Assembly (NCBI GenBank): GCA_958296165.1
Contig: OY282447.1
Span: forward strand, 4,067,154-4,131,153
Direction of reading: 5' to 3'
Source: an uncultured Pseudomonadales bacterium
GTDB taxonomy: Bacteria; Pseudomonadota; Gammaproteobacteria; Pseudomonadales; Azotimanducaceae
Length of the DNA stretch: 64,000 nt
Shown here piece by piece: positions 51,583 to 61,609 of this stretch. The stretch's first letter is position 1. Each line of letters begins with the position of its first letter. The translations under genes were made by a program, and so were the position numbers. The notes beneath the pieces are model-generated. The model had not been told where the DNA came from. It ran no database searches and saw only the letters and a list, made by a program, of their open reading frames with translations.

Positions 51583-53394
51583 TCATCCCTGCACCTCGAA
51601 CAGCGCCGCAAGCTGTTCCGTCATCGCGCCGCCCAGCTGCTCGGCGTCGGTGATCGTCACCGCCCGCTTGTAGTGGTGGGTTACGTCGTGGCCGATGCCG
51701 ATGGCGATGAGTTCCACCGGCGAGTGGTTCTCGATGGTTTCGATGGCGTACTTCAGATGCTGCTCCAAATAGCTGCTGGGATTGACGAGCAGCGTCGAGT
51801 TGTCCACCGGCAAGCCGTCTGAAATCACCATCAGCACTTTGCGTTGTTCGTGCCGCACCACCAGGCGGTTGTGCGCCCAGATCAACGCTTCGCCGTCAAT
51901 GTTCTCCTTCAGCAACTCTTCGCGCATCATCAACCCCAAATTGCGCCTCGCCTGACGCCAAGGATCGTCTGCGGCCTTGTAGATGATGTGGCGCAAGTCG
52001 TTCAGGCGGCCTGGGTTCTGCGGCTTGCCGGCATTGATCCACTCCTCGCGGGACTGGCCGCCTCGCCATGCTCTGGTGGTGAACCCTAAGATCTCCACGC
52101 GCACCGAACAGCGTTCCAGAGTGCGGCCGAGGATGTCGCCGCATACCGCGGCGATGGTGATGGAGCGGCCGCGCATGGAGCCGGAACTGTCGATCAGCAT
52201 GGTCACCACGGTGTCGCGGAACTGCGTCTCCTTCTCTTGCTTGAACGCGAGCGGGTTCATGGGGTCCACCACTACCTGCGGCAGACGCGAGGTGTCGAGG
52301 ATGCCCTCGTCGAGGTCGAACTCCCAGGAGCGGTTCTGCTTCGCAAGCAGGCGCCGCTGCAGACGGTTGGCCAGTTTCGAGGTGGCGTGCTGCAAGGCGA
52401 GCAGCTGCTGGTCGAGGAGCTGGCGCAGCCGCAGCATCTCATCGGCGTCGCAGACGTCCTCGGCGCAGATCACCTCGTCGAACTCTTCTGTGTAGGGGTT
52501 GTAGTTGAAGCCCACGCGGATGCGGCCGGAGTCGTCCGGCAGGAAGTTCGGGCTCTCTTCCGGCTCTGCCTCGGCGCCGAGTTCGCTCAGGTCGAAGTCC
52601 GCGTCCATCTCCACCATCGCCGCTTCGCCATCGCCGTCCTCGTCGCCGAGCGAATCCTCGTCGAGAGTAACGTCCTCCGGCGCGAACTCGGCGTCCGGTT
52701 CCGCTCCGTCCTCCACCGTCTCTACGTCCTGGTCGCTGTCTTGCATCTCCTGGGGCTCTTCCAAGTCGGCGGCGAAACCGAGGTCGGCCAGAATCGAGCG
52801 GCAGCGGCCAGCGAACTCGCCTTGGTCGTGTACGCAGTCGGTTAGAGATTCGATGTGGCTGCCGGCGCGCTCGTCGACGAAGTCGCGCCAGAAGCGCACG
52901 ACGTTCTCGGCGGAAGGCGGCAGGTCGCGGCCGGTCAGCCGCTGCCGCACGATCAAGCCTACCGCGACGCTGAGCGGCGCTTCGGTTTCCGCGGTCACCG
53001 TGTCGAACGCCGCCTGCTTGCACACTGCTTCCAAAGAGGCATCGAGATTGCGCGCCACGCCTTCCATCCGCAGCGAGCCGATGGAGGCGACCCGGGCGTC
53101 CTCCACCCAATCGAACATCTCGTGCGCCGGGCCGGCGCGAGGGGCGCTGCGGGCGTGTACCGCTTGGTCGTGGTAGCGCAGTTTCAGCGCGAACTCGTCG
53201 CCGATGCCGCGCACGGCGTTTAGCTCCTGCTCCGAACAGCCCATGTTCGGCAGTGGTATGTGGACGCTGTTGCCGCGGATGCCGGCTGCGCCTTTGCCAT
53301 AGGTGACTTCGAGCTCGTCGTTTTCGGCGATGGCGCGAAGCGTCGCGGTGGTGGCGCGCTTGTAGGTTTCGAGCGGTTCGTCGCTGTCGGGCAT
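51583..53394 (-). CDS. cobT: Cobaltochelatase subunit CobT
   Basis: A 603-residue protein of the aerobic (CobNST) cobalt chelatase in cobalamin synthesis. The N-terminal domain is followed by a long acidic stretch (residues about 205-290, rich in Asp/Glu) and a C-terminal von Willebrand A domain. Its MIDAS motif is [12 protein letters not shown] near residue 402, with further ligands in [11 protein letters not shown]-like [12 protein letters not shown]. With CobS it forms a AAA-ATPase ring that helps CobN insert cobalt into hydrogenobyrinate diamide. The gene follows cobS by three bases. cobN is not in the window. Confidence 0.95.
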   Translation of the reverse strand: MPDSDEPLETYKRATTATLRAIAENDELEVTYGKGAAGIRGNSVHIPLPNMGCSEQELNAVRGIGDEFALKLRYHDQAVHARSAPRAGPAHEMFDWVEDARVASIGSLRMEGVARNLDASLEAVCKQAAFDTVTAETEAPLSVAVGLIVRQRLTGRDLPPSAENVVRFWRDFVDERAGSHIESLTDCVHDQGEFAGRCRSILADLGFAADLEEPQEMQDSDQDVETVEDGAEPDAEFAPEDVTLDEDSLGDEDGDGEAAMVEMDADFDLSELGAEAEPEESPNFLPDDSGRIRVGFNYNPYTEEFDEVICAEDVCDADEMLRLRQLLDQQLLALQHATSKLANRLQRRLLAKQNRSWEFDLDEGILDTSRLPQVVVDPMNPLAFKQEKETQFRDTVVTMLIDSSGSMRGRSITIAAVCGDILGRTLERCSVRVEILGFTTRAWRGGQSREEWINAGKPQNPGRLNDLRHIIYKAADDPWRQARRNLGLMMREELLKENIDGEALIWAHNRLVVRHEQRKVLMVISDGLPVDNSTLLVNPSSYLEQHLKYAIETIENHSPVELIAIGIGHDVTHHYKRAVTITDAEQLGGAMTEQLAALFEVQG

Positions 53395-53397
53395 GGC

Positions 53398-54396
53398 CTA
53401 CACCCTTAAGGTGATGCCCCGCGTCGCGTCGCCTAAGTCTTCGCCCATGCAGCGCTGGTAGTACTCGGCGACGGTAGGGCGCTCCAGTTCGTCGCACTTG
53501 TTCAGGAACGAGACGCGAAAGCCGAAGCCCACATCGTGGAAGATGTCGGCGTTCTCGGCCCAGGTGAGCACCGTGCGCGGCGACATCACGACCGAGATGT
53601 CGCCGTTCACGAAGCCTTTGCGGGTGAGATCGGCCACGGCGACCATGTTGGAGATCGTGCGCCGTCCGTCGTCGGTGTCCTGCCATGCCTTGGCCTTGCC
53701 GTACACGATGTCCACCTCCATGTCGTGTGGCAGGTAGTTCAGCGTGGTGACGATGTTCCAGCGGTCCATCTGTCCCTGATTGATCTGCTGGGTGCCGTGG
53801 TAGAGGCCCGTGGTGTCGCCTAGGCCGACCGTGTTGGTGGTGCAGAACAGCCGGAACGAGCCGTGCGGGCGGACGATGCGATTCTGATCCAAGAGCGTTA
53901 GCTTGCCTTCCACTTCCAGGACGCGCTGTATCACGAACATCACGTCCGGGCGGCCGGCGTCGTATTCGTCGAACACGAGGGCAGTCGGATGTTGCAGCGC
54001 CCACGGCAGGATGCCTTCCTTGAAGGAGGTGATCTGTTTGCCGTCCTCGATCACGATGGCGTCTTTTCCCACTAGGTCGATGCGGCTGATGTGGCTGTCC
54101 AGATTGACGCGGATGCAAGGCCAGTTCAGGCGCGCCGCCACTTGCTCGATATGAGTGGACTTGCCGGTGCCGTGGTAGCCCTGGATCATCACTCTGCGGT
54201 TGTGGGCGAAGCCGGCGAGGATGGCCAGAGTGGTGTCTGGGTCGAAACGATAGTCGTCGTCGATGTCCGGTACGTGCTCGGTGTGGCGGCTGAACGCCGG
54301 CACCGTTAGGTCTTGATCCAAGCCGAACTGTTCGCGCACACTTACGGTGGTGTCCGGCACCATGTCGGGCGACAGCGACGAGTCGTGGACATTCAT
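53398..54396 (-). CDS. cobS: Cobaltochelatase subunit CobS (AAA+ ATPase)
   Basis: A 332-residue MoxR-like AAA+ ATPase. Walker A is [13 protein letters not shown] near residue 71, Walker B is [14 protein letters not shown] near 135, and sensor/arginine-finger regions are [19 protein letters not shown] near 185. The N-terminal peptide [20 protein letters not shown] matches CobS. It drives the CobT-CobN chelatase with ATP. ATG 54396 begins the conserved protein; the longer frame upstream is noise. The gene is divergent from a histidine phosphatase, with about 120 bases between the two starts, so both promoters should lie there. No cobalamin riboswitch is recognisable in that gap. Confidence 0.95.
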   Translation of the reverse strand: MNVHDSSLSPDMVPDTTVSVREQFGLDQDLTVPAFSRHTEHVPDIDDDYRFDPDTTLAILAGFAHNRRVMIQGYHGTGKSTHIEQVAARLNWPCIRVNLDSHISRIDLVGKDAIVIEDGKQITSFKEGILPWALQHPTALVFDEYDAGRPDVMFVIQRVLEVEGKLTLLDQNRIVRPHGSFRLFCTTNTVGLGDTTGLYHGTQQINQGQMDRWNIVTTLNYLPHDMEVDIVYGKAKAWQDTDDGRRTISNMVAVADLTRKGFVNGDISVVMSPRTVLTWAENADIFHDVGFGFRVSFLNKCDELERPTVAEYYQRCMGEDLGDATRGITLRV

Positions 54397-54519
54397 TCTC
54401 TCTTGGCACCTCGGCAGTTCGCGAATGCGGCGCGTGGGCGGCATCGCCAAAGAGCCCGACGAGAAGGCAATTTGGGCGCTACCCAAGCAGGCGCTATTTA
54501 AGCAAAGGAAGGCGGCAAC

Positions 54520-55074
54520 ATGCCAACGATCTACCTGGTGCGGCACGGGCGCGCGGCCGCTGGCTTCGATAGCCACCGGGATCCCGGGCTGGACGACGTG
54601 GGCCGCGCCCAAGCGCAAGCCACTGCTGCGGCTCTCGCTGCGGAACTGCCGGCGCCGGTGTCGATCCTGTCCAGCCCTCTTGCCCGTGCCCAACAGACGG
54701 CCGCGCCGCTGGCCGAGCGCTGGCATGTTGAGGTCACCATAGAGCCCCGCATAGCCGAGATCCCGTCGCCGCTCGATGGGCTGCGTGAGCGAGCCGTTTG
54801 GCTGCACGCTGCGATGGCCGGCAGATGGGTGGATCTGCCGCAACGTCAACAGATCTGGCGCAATGCATTGCTCGAGTGGGCTTTGGGCTTGCGGGCAGAT
54901 GTCGTGGCGTTCTGCCACTTCGTCCCCATCAACGTCATCGTCGGCGCTGCCACTGGCGCTGCAGATCTGATCGTGTTTCGCCCGGCCAACGGCGCGGTTA
55001 CGCGCATTGGCACGGATCGAGAGCAGCTATCGCTTGTCGAGCTGGGGCGCGAGGCCAACAGCCGTGTCAACTGA
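54520..55074 (+). CDS. Histidine phosphatase family protein
   Basis: A 184-residue phosphoglycerate-mutase-like phosphatase. The catalytic [12 protein letters not shown] opens the protein, [11 protein letters not shown] follows near residue 51, Glu is in EIPSPLDGL near 88, and the second His is in [12 protein letters not shown] near 133. The active site is complete. CobC, which removes phosphate from alpha-ribazole phosphate, belongs to this family; the position next to cobST makes such a role tempting but unproved. AAGGAAGG lies upstream of ATG 54520. It ends eight bases before the acetyltransferase gene. Confidence 0.85.
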   Translation: MPTIYLVRHGRAAAGFDSHRDPGLDDVGRAQAQATAAALAAELPAPVSILSSPLARAQQTAAPLAERWHVEVTIEPRIAEIPSPLDGLRERAVWLHAAMAGRWVDLPQRQQIWRNALLEWALGLRADVVAFCHFVPINVIVGAATGAADLIVFRPANGAVTRIGTDREQLSLVELGREANSRVN

Positions 55075-55082
55075 GGTTGCCG

Positions 55083-56309
55083 ATGACGAGTGAGTTCGAG
55101 TTCCGGCCAATGACGGCTGCCGAGATGCCCAGCCTGCGCCGCTTGGAAGCCTATGTGTTCGCCGAGGCGGCGGCGAACGACGCCGAGGACAGTACTTTGC
55201 GGCCCGAGTGGACGCAGGCCGCGTTCCATCGGGGCCAGCTGGTGGCGACATCGGCCAGCTATCCTTTCAAGCTGCGCATGAACGGGCGCGGCGTGATGGC
55301 TGATGGCGTCACTGCGGTGGGTACTGATCCGGGCTTCCGTCGGCGCGGGCTCGTGCGGCGGCTGATCGGCGACTTGCTGGCCCGGGCGCGCGACAACCAT
55401 CAGCCTGTGTCCATTCTGTGGGCGTCGATGGGCGCGATTTACCAGCGTTTCGGCTACGGCTTGGCCAGCACGCAAGTGGAATACTCGTTCGATCCGCGCT
55501 TTGGCGCTTTCCAGTTCGGCGCGCCGGCGCAGGGCTATACGCGGATGCTTGCACGCGACGAGGCCGTGCCCGTCATCAGCCAGCTGTACCGCAAGTTCAT
55601 CGAGCCGCGCAATCTGCTGTTGCATCGCGCCCCGATCCTCTGGGAACTGCCGTTTCGGGACGGCAACGCTGCGAACCCGCGCAAGACGCATTGCGCAGTG
55701 CATTACGACCAGGCGCACGAACCGGACGGCTACATGCTCTACGCCACCAGACAGATGAAGGCGCCGAGCGGCGATGCGGGACCCGATCAGGAACTCGCCA
55801 TCTCGGATTTCGTCTGGGGCAGCATGAACGGCTATCGCGGACTGTGGGAGTTCGTGCGCGGCCACGATCTGGTCGGCCAAGTCACCACTGCCTTTGCGGC
55901 CGAAGACGATCCGGCGCCGTCGCTGCTGCTGGAACCGCGCATCCTGCAGCGGCGCACGTCGGATGGCATTTGGCTGCGCGTGGTGGATGTCGCTGCGGCC
56001 CTCGCCGGGCGCGGCTACGACACGGGCGGTGAGACTACGTTGGCTGTGGCGGAAGACGCCCAGTGTCCGTGGAACGTCGGCACATATCGCCTGGCGACGG
56101 ACACCGTGCAGGCCGAGGCGCAGCGGGCGAACACGGCAGCGGAAATTACGATCACGGCGCAAGGCTTGGCGTCGCTGCTGGCGGGCCATGCAGCGCTAAG
56201 CCTGCTCGTCCGCATAGGCCGCGCCGAAGTGCGCGACCACAGGCGTCTGCCGACCCTCGATGCGTTGTTCTCAACACGCTACCGGCCACACTGCATGAAC
56301 GGCTTCTAG
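55083..56309 (+). CDS. Eis-like GNAT N-acetyltransferase with SCP2-type C-terminal domain
   Basis: A 408-residue protein of the Eis family. An N-terminal GNAT domain contains the acetyl-CoA loop VGTDPGFRRRGLVRRLIGDL (residues about 79-98) and SILWASMGAIYQRFGYG. A second, degenerate GNAT domain follows, then a sterol-carrier-like C-terminal domain ending LDALFSTRYRPHCMNGF, where the terminal carboxylate typically acts in catalysis. Eis enzymes acetylate aminoglycosides and other amines. A short gap from the phosphatase gene suggests co-transcription. The natural substrate is unknown. Confidence 0.9.
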   Translation: MTSEFEFRPMTAAEMPSLRRLEAYVFAEAAANDAEDSTLRPEWTQAAFHRGQLVATSASYPFKLRMNGRGVMADGVTAVGTDPGFRRRGLVRRLIGDLLARARDNHQPVSILWASMGAIYQRFGYGLASTQVEYSFDPRFGAFQFGAPAQGYTRMLARDEAVPVISQLYRKFIEPRNLLLHRAPILWELPFRDGNAANPRKTHCAVHYDQAHEPDGYMLYATRQMKAPSGDAGPDQELAISDFVWGSMNGYRGLWEFVRGHDLVGQVTTAFAAEDDPAPSLLLEPRILQRRTSDGIWLRVVDVAAALAGRGYDTGGETTLAVAEDAQCPWNVGTYRLATDTVQAEAQRANTAAEITITAQGLASLLAGHAALSLLVRIGRAEVRDHRRLPTLDALFSTRYRPHCMNGF

Positions 56310-56491
56310 CGGCGGCGCCGGCAGCGTAGCCGCCAAGGCTTAGCGCCGCACGCTGCGCGAGTGTTGCAGCGCGGGCGCATCCTCAACTCCGTGAACGCCC
56401 GTCGAACACGAACCTAAGTTGCGTCGCGGTCTGCAATGCTTTGTACTGCACGGCTTTGGCTTGTTCACTTCAAAAAGGAGGTACCCAGCCG

Positions 56492-57628
56492 ATGGATACG
56501 CACGGCTTCTGCGACAGCCGCTTCGATGCGGTGCGCGAAGCGTTTGAGCGCAACTTCACCGAATATGGCGATGTCGGCGCAAGCTTCGCTGCAACGGTGG
56601 AGGGCGAGTTCGTCGTCGACCTCTGGGCCGGCCACGCCGACAAGGCGCGCACTCGCGCCTGGCAGCAGGACACGATCGTCAACGTCTATTCCACCACCAA
56701 GACCATGTCCTTCCTGTGCGCCTTCGTGCTCGCCGATCGTGGCCTCTTGGATTTCCACGCCAAAGTCACCGACTATTGGCCCGAGTACGGCCAGAACGGC
56801 AAGGAGAACACCGAAGTGCGTCACTTCATGAGCCACTCTGCCGGCGTGCCCGGCTTCGACCCTGCGTTCGCCAAAGCCGAGCAGCTCTACGACTGGCCTG
56901 CCTGCATCGCCAACTTGGCGCAGCAGGCGCCGTGGTGGCCACCGGGGAGCCAAAGCGGCTATCACGCCATTACCCAGGGCTACTTGATCGGCGAACTGGT
57001 GCGGCGCATCGACGGCCGCTCCATCGGCGCGTTCTTCCGCGAAGAAATCGCCGCTCCGCTGGGCGCGGATTTCCACATCGGCATGGACGAAGAGGTTTTT
57101 CCGCGCGTCGCCGAGATGATCCCGGACGAGCCCACGGACGACGGCGGGTTCGCCGGCCTAGACCAGCAATCCATCCCGGCGCGCGTATTCGCCAGCGCTC
57201 CGGCTGGCACGGAAAACGTCAACACGGCGGCATGGCGCAAGGCCGAGATCCCCGCCGCTGGCGGCCACGGCAACGCCCGCGCGGTGGTGCGTGCGCAAAC
57301 GCCGCTCGCCAACGACGGCAGAGCATTCGGCGTTGAGCTAGTCTCGCCGGCCACCACCAAACTGATGTTGGAAGAACAAACCAGCGGTGCGGATGCCGTG
57401 CTGATGATGCCGATCCGTTTCGGCTTGGGTTTCGCGTTCCCCAGTGAACACATGCCCATGTCGCCCAACGACAGCGCGATGTTCTGGGGTGGCGCCGGCG
57501 GTTCCACCATCGTCGTCGACCAACCTGCGCGCGTGTGCCTTTCCTATGTGATGAACCAGATGAAGGCATCCATCGTTGGCGACCGGCGTGGCGGCGGCTT
57601 GGGCAAGGCGTTCTACGAGAGTCTTTAG
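56492..57628 (+). CDS. Serine hydrolase, beta-lactamase class C / esterase EstB-like
   Basis: A 378-residue serine hydrolase. The nucleophile motif is STTK (in VNVYSTTKTMSFL near residue 68), the Tyr-containing motif is YHAITQGYLIGEL near residue 155, and a third motif region is GGAGGSTIVVD near the C-terminus. The protein lacks a signal peptide, so it is probably a cytoplasmic esterase. The ribosome site AAAGGAGGT before ATG 56492 is close to perfect. It is separated by 182 bases from the Eis-like gene, a stretch without a gene, and by two bases from the GMC oxidoreductase, so the two probably form an operon for degrading an ester and then oxidising the alcohol released. That pathway is inference. 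Confidence 0.88.
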   Translation: MDTHGFCDSRFDAVREAFERNFTEYGDVGASFAATVEGEFVVDLWAGHADKARTRAWQQDTIVNVYSTTKTMSFLCAFVLADRGLLDFHAKVTDYWPEYGQNGKENTEVRHFMSHSAGVPGFDPAFAKAEQLYDWPACIANLAQQAPWWPPGSQSGYHAITQGYLIGELVRRIDGRSIGAFFREEIAAPLGADFHIGMDEEVFPRVAEMIPDEPTDDGGFAGLDQQSIPARVFASAPAGTENVNTAAWRKAEIPAAGGHGNARAVVRAQTPLANDGRAFGVELVSPATTKLMLEEQTSGADAVLMMPIRFGLGFAFPSEHMPMSPNDSAMFWGGAGGSTIVVDQPARVCLSYVMNQMKASIVGDRRGGGLGKAFYESL

Positions 57629-57630
57629 CG

Positions 57631-59232
57631 ATGCCGAGCTACGACTATATTGTGGTGGGGGCGGGTTCGGCCGGCTGCGTGCTCGCCAACCGCTTAAGCG
57701 CCGACTCGCGCCACTCGGTGCTGCTGCTGGAAGCGGGCGGACGCGACTGGAGCCCGCTGGTACACATCCCGGTGGGTTTCTGGAAGATGATCGAACGCCC
57801 CAGCGTGAACTGGTGCTTCGAGACCGTGCCGGAAGCGGGCACCCGCGACCGCAAGATCCCCATTCCGCGCGGCAAGGTGCTGGGCGGCTCCAGCTCCATC
57901 AACGGCATGCTTTATGTGCGCGGCCAGGCGCTCGACTACGACACCTGGGCGCAGCTTGGCAATCGCGGCTGGTCTTACGAGGAAGTGCTGCCGTTCTTCA
58001 AGCGCTCCGAGCGTTTCGAGCGCGGCGCCGATGAGTACCGCGGCGCCGAAGGCGAACTGAACGTTGCCGACATGGTGGAAGGCCACCCCATCCTGGACGC
58101 TTGGGTAGCCGCTGGCCAAGAGGCGGGCTACCCGGACAATCCCGACTACAACGCGGCTTCGCAGGAAGGCTTTGGCATCTACCAAGTGACGCAACGCAAC
58201 GGCCGCCGCTTCAGCAGCGCCCGTGCGTTCCTAGACCGAGCCCGCTCGCGCCCCAACCTGGTCATCGCTACCCACGCGCTGGCACAGCGCGTGCTGACGG
58301 CGAATCGTCGCGCCGTGGGCGTGCGCTATCTGATGAACGGCGGCACCACCATTGAAGCCACCGCCAACAAAGAGGTGATCCTCGCCGCCGGGGCCGTGCA
58401 ATCGCCGCAATTGCTGGAGCTCTCCGGCATCGGCCAAGCCGAACTGCTGCAAACGCACGGCATCGACTTGGTTCACGATCTGCCCGGCGTTGGCGAGAAC
58501 TATCGCGACCACTACTCGAGTTCCGTTGCGTGGCGCGTCCAGGGCGCTACCACGCTGAACGAACACACGCGCGGCGTCCGCTTCCTCTGGGAGACATTGA
58601 AGTACGGCTTGGCGCGACGCGGTGCGTTGACCTATACCGCCGGCATCGCGCACGGGTTCGTGCGCACGCGCCCGGAGTTGGAGACGCCAGACGTGCAGTT
58701 CCACTTCGCTCACGCGAGCTACGCGCGCGGCAACCGACGCGGCGTGCTGGAGAAGGCGCCGGGGATGACATGTTCGGTTTGCCAGTTGCGTCCCGAAAGC
58801 ACGGGCTCGATCCACATCCAAGGCGCGGATGCCGCCGCGCCGCCAGCCATCCGGCCGAACTTCCTGAGCGAGGAAGTCGACCGCGCCGCGTTGGTGGAAG
58901 GCATGCATATCGCCCGCCGGGTGGCGGAAGCGCCTTCGCTGCGGCGCTACGCCGAATACGAGCTCTACCCCGGCGACGGCGTGCGAACGGACGACGAGAT
59001 CCTCGAGTTCTGCCGCCGCACCGGTTCCACCGTATTCCACCCTGTGGGCACCTGCAAAATGGGCAGCGACGCCAACGCGGTGGTGGATGAGCGCCTGCGG
59101 GTTCACGGCATGGGCGGCTTGCGCGTGGCGGACGCCTCCATCATGCCGACGCTGGTGTCCGGCAACACCAACGCGCCAGCCATCATGATCGGCGAGAAGG
59201 GCTCCGCGATGGTGTTGGAAGACAACGCCTAG
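57631..59232 (+). CDS. GMC-family flavin alcohol oxidoreductase (choline dehydrogenase-like)
   Basis: A 533-residue FAD enzyme. The dinucleotide motif is YIVVGAGSAGCVLANRLS at the N-terminus, then LLLEAGGRDWSP and the GMC signature GKVLGGSSSINGMLYVRG near residue 80. The second signature GAVQSPQLLELSGIG lies near 255. The catalytic His is likely in STVFHPVGTCKMG near 470, with a second His or Asn in VSGNTNAPAIMIGEKG. It oxidises primary alcohols to aldehydes with oxygen or a quinone as acceptor. The specific substrate cannot be told; many such enzymes act on choline, alkyl alcohols or polyethylene glycol. Confidence 0.93.
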   Translation: MPSYDYIVVGAGSAGCVLANRLSADSRHSVLLLEAGGRDWSPLVHIPVGFWKMIERPSVNWCFETVPEAGTRDRKIPIPRGKVLGGSSSINGMLYVRGQALDYDTWAQLGNRGWSYEEVLPFFKRSERFERGADEYRGAEGELNVADMVEGHPILDAWVAAGQEAGYPDNPDYNAASQEGFGIYQVTQRNGRRFSSARAFLDRARSRPNLVIATHALAQRVLTANRRAVGVRYLMNGGTTIEATANKEVILAAGAVQSPQLLELSGIGQAELLQTHGIDLVHDLPGVGENYRDHYSSSVAWRVQGATTLNEHTRGVRFLWETLKYGLARRGALTYTAGIAHGFVRTRPELETPDVQFHFAHASYARGNRRGVLEKAPGMTCSVCQLRPESTGSIHIQGADAAAPPAIRPNFLSEEVDRAALVEGMHIARRVAEAPSLRRYAEYELYPGDGVRTDDEILEFCRRTGSTVFHPVGTCKMGSDANAVVDERLRVHGMGGLRVADASIMPTLVSGNTNAPAIMIGEKGSAMVLEDNA

Positions 59233-59330
59233 CGCTGGGCAACCTCTTGAACTGACGGCGAAGCGCCGAGGACGACGGCCGGCATCGACATCAAATGCAG
59301 CAGGCGCTGCAATACATGGAGGAACCCACC

Positions 59331-59588
59331 ATGCTGGCGGAGGCAATCACCGAATGGCGGCAGAACGCAATTGCCGAGGGCACGTCCGAAGGCAGGAGGA
59401 CGCTGCTGCGGCGCCAGGCCACCCGGCGCTACGGCCCTGAGGCGGGCGACCAGTTCAGCAGGCTTCTGGCGCGCGAGGAGGACGCCGATCGGCTGGCGCT
59501 TGCCGGCGACCTGGTAATCGACTGCTCCAGCGCGGAGGAACTGCTGAGCCGGGGGCGTCGCCTGCTGAGAGGCGGTGCCGGCGAATAA
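59331..59588 (+). CDS. Small protein like the C-terminal region of Rpn/YhgA nucleases
   Basis: An 85-residue helical protein: MLAEAITEWRQNAIAEGTSE, then GRRTLLRRQATRRYGPEAGD and a short tail. This pattern (W-x-E-G-x-x-E-G-R, then R-Q-x-x-R-R-Y-G) is known from the C-terminus of Rpn/PDDEXK-type nuclease proteins, where it regulates the enzyme. No nuclease domain precedes it. It may be a separately expressed inhibitor domain or a remnant. GGAGG lies eight bases before ATG 59331; an ATG at 59295 is also in frame. Confidence 0.6.
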   Translation: MLAEAITEWRQNAIAEGTSEGRRTLLRRQATRRYGPEAGDQFSRLLAREEDADRLALAGDLVIDCSSAEELLSRGRRLLRGGAGE

Positions 59589-59634
59589 GTAAGGATGCAA
59601 GGGCGGCAACGTGCTGCGGCCCTTGGGCTCTTAC

Positions 59635-61536
59635 CTAGTCTAGGCGTGGCGTCGAGCTTGCCGGCGCTTTGAGGCCGCCGCGCGTAAGGGATTCCCAACT
59701 GAGCGCGGGCATTGCCGCGAGCAGTGCGTCTAGGTGCCGCTCCGCTTCGGCGCATCTATCGTCGGGGTGAAGCTTGGCCAGCCGGTTCAAGGCGTCTAGG
59801 GCCAAACCCGCACTGAATATGTTGCGATCTTCGCGCACCACCTCCACTAGGGCATCGATCAGAGGCCACAGCATTTCGCCGCTGAACCGGGCGCCGTGCG
59901 AGCACAGAATCACTGCCGACCAGAGCACGTTCTCGCGCACTGCCGAGCGCACGGGATCGAAGCGCCCAATGCCGTAATTGATGCCGATGCCTTCGCACAC
60001 ATCGCACTCGTCGGTGGGGCGGACGATTTTGATGTGCCGATCTTGCGCGATGTTCATGGCTAGGCGGTTGCCCTCGCGCCCAAGGCTTGCGATCAGCGCT
60101 TCGATGCAGCCTGGCACGAGCGCCGCACCAACGCCGGTGGCAACGGCACGGCGGCCTAGGCAGCCTAGGGCGGCCGCGGCCACTGAACGCACGTAGATGG
60201 ATTCGTCCTCGGCCAGCCGCTCGGCGATGACGCCGAGCACTGCGCTGTTCGTAGAACCGCCATCGCCGAGGGCGAACACGGCCGCCTTGCGCACCCACTT
60301 CAGCGCCGAGCGGGCGGCGTCGACCAGAACCCCAGTCGCGTCCTCGCCCAGTGCCGCCAAGCCGTAAGCCGCGGCACGACGTACCGTTTCCCGTTCGCTG
60401 TGCAGCGCCCGGCCGAGAAGCCGAGCCGCCGTAGCCGTATCCGACAGGTTGGCCAACTGGTAGGCGGCGCCGATTCGCGTTGGCTCGGCAGCGTCGTTCT
60501 TGGCGTGAAGCTGATTGAACAGAGCATCGGCATCGCCCCGTCGGCGAGGCGGCGGACTACCGCTGCACAGCCAGTGGTGCTGGTAGCGCCAGACTGCGGT
60601 GGCGGCGTCTGGCGCTATGGCGAGGTCGTGCTTCGTCAAAGGGTCGATGCCGAGCGCGTTCCAAGCGATCTCCTCGCCAGCCGCGCCTTTGGGCTCGGTG
60701 GTGCGATAGAGCCAGAAGCGCCACATGAAACGCGGCCGGTGCTGCCAGATGCGCCAATCGTCGCGGCGGTGGTTGCCGCGGTGGAACAGGTTGTGGGAGT
60801 AGAGCACCACGCTGCCAGCCCGCAATGGCCCTACCTCGAACTGGCGCACCAGAGGCCAGCCGGTGTCCGTGACGGCGCGGCGCATGCGAACGTCGTGGCG
60901 GGTGCGTTGCTGGGCGATGTCGTCTTCGTCGTAGCCGGACTTCGGGCCGCTCACCGGCACGCGCTCCATGCCGCCAAGGTGGTAGCCGAAATCCAGATGA
61001 TCGGCGCCGGCGAAGTTGTCTTGATTTTCCTCGTGATTGAACGCCCAGTAGTGAGAATAGGGCACCACGGCGGTAGGCCCCATGTCTGGCCGTACCGCTT
61101 GCGGGTAGTAGAGCATTTCCACTTGCACGGCTTGGTGGTGGCGCTGCTTTCGGGCGTTGAAGGGGCCGTTGTCGTCCTTGTGCCAGTGCTGATCATGGGC
61201 GCCGCTGGCGAAAGGCGCATTGTGCGTAAACGGCACAACAGCCCAGTTCTCCCCGACGATCCGGTTGCAGGCCGCCGCCACACCAGGCGCGTTGACCACT
61301 TGCAGGATTTCGGGAACGGCGTCGGCAGTGATCGTGCGGCGGTTGTCGCGGAAGGCTTCGCGTTGCTTGGCGTAGATGATGTCGTGGATTTGCAGCGGAA
61401 CGCCCAGATCTTCCGGCGCTATCAAGACTATGCCGCGGCTCGCGAACTCGAGCAGCAACCGTTTCGGCGTGGTATAGGCAATCCCTTCGTCGTCCGCGCA
61501 GACCTCCTTGGCCGTGCGAGGCTGCACATCCTTCAC
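59635..61536 (-). CDS. Phytanoyl-CoA dioxygenase fused to HEAT repeats
   Basis: A 633-residue protein. Residues about 25-290 form a phytanoyl-CoA dioxygenase (PhyH) domain: the iron ligands are in QHWHKDDNGP (residues about 115-124) and in SHNLFHRGNH near 235, and the 2-oxoglutarate Arg is probably in WRIWQHRPRFM. Residues about 340-600 are HEAT-like repeats, for example ERETVRRAAAYGLAALGEDA and DESIYVRSVAAAALGCLG. A Cys pair in ECDVCEGIG interrupts the repeats. The oxygenase would hydroxylate a lipid or natural product; the repeats may bind a protein partner. The fusion is not typical of characterised PhyH enzymes. Confidence 0.85.
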   Translation of the reverse strand: MKDVQPRTAKEVCADDEGIAYTTPKRLLLEFASRGIVLIAPEDLGVPLQIHDIIYAKQREAFRDNRRTITADAVPEILQVVNAPGVAAACNRIVGENWAVVPFTHNAPFASGAHDQHWHKDDNGPFNARKQRHHQAVQVEMLYYPQAVRPDMGPTAVVPYSHYWAFNHEENQDNFAGADHLDFGYHLGGMERVPVSGPKSGYDEDDIAQQRTRHDVRMRRAVTDTGWPLVRQFEVGPLRAGSVVLYSHNLFHRGNHRRDDWRIWQHRPRFMWRFWLYRTTEPKGAAGEEIAWNALGIDPLTKHDLAIAPDAATAVWRYQHHWLCSGSPPPRRRGDADALFNQLHAKNDAAEPTRIGAAYQLANLSDTATAARLLGRALHSERETVRRAAAYGLAALGEDATGVLVDAARSALKWVRKAAVFALGDGGSTNSAVLGVIAERLAEDESIYVRSVAAAALGCLGRRAVATGVGAALVPGCIEALIASLGREGNRLAMNIAQDRHIKIVRPTDECDVCEGIGINYGIGRFDPVRSAVRENVLWSAVILCSHGARFSGEMLWPLIDALVEVVREDRNIFSAGLALDALNRLAKLHPDDRCAEAERHLDALLAAMPALSWESLTRGGLKAPASSTPRLD

Positions 61537-61609
61537 CTGCGTTAGGCGGAAACGTCGGCGACGCCGTTGGAAAGTAACTCGATGGTCTCGATGGTTAGGA
61601 AACGAAACA

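Noticed and set aside
54397-54519. A cobalamin riboswitch in the gap between cobS and the histidine phosphatase
   Set aside because: The gap is about 120 bases and no B12-box-like sequence could be found on either strand.
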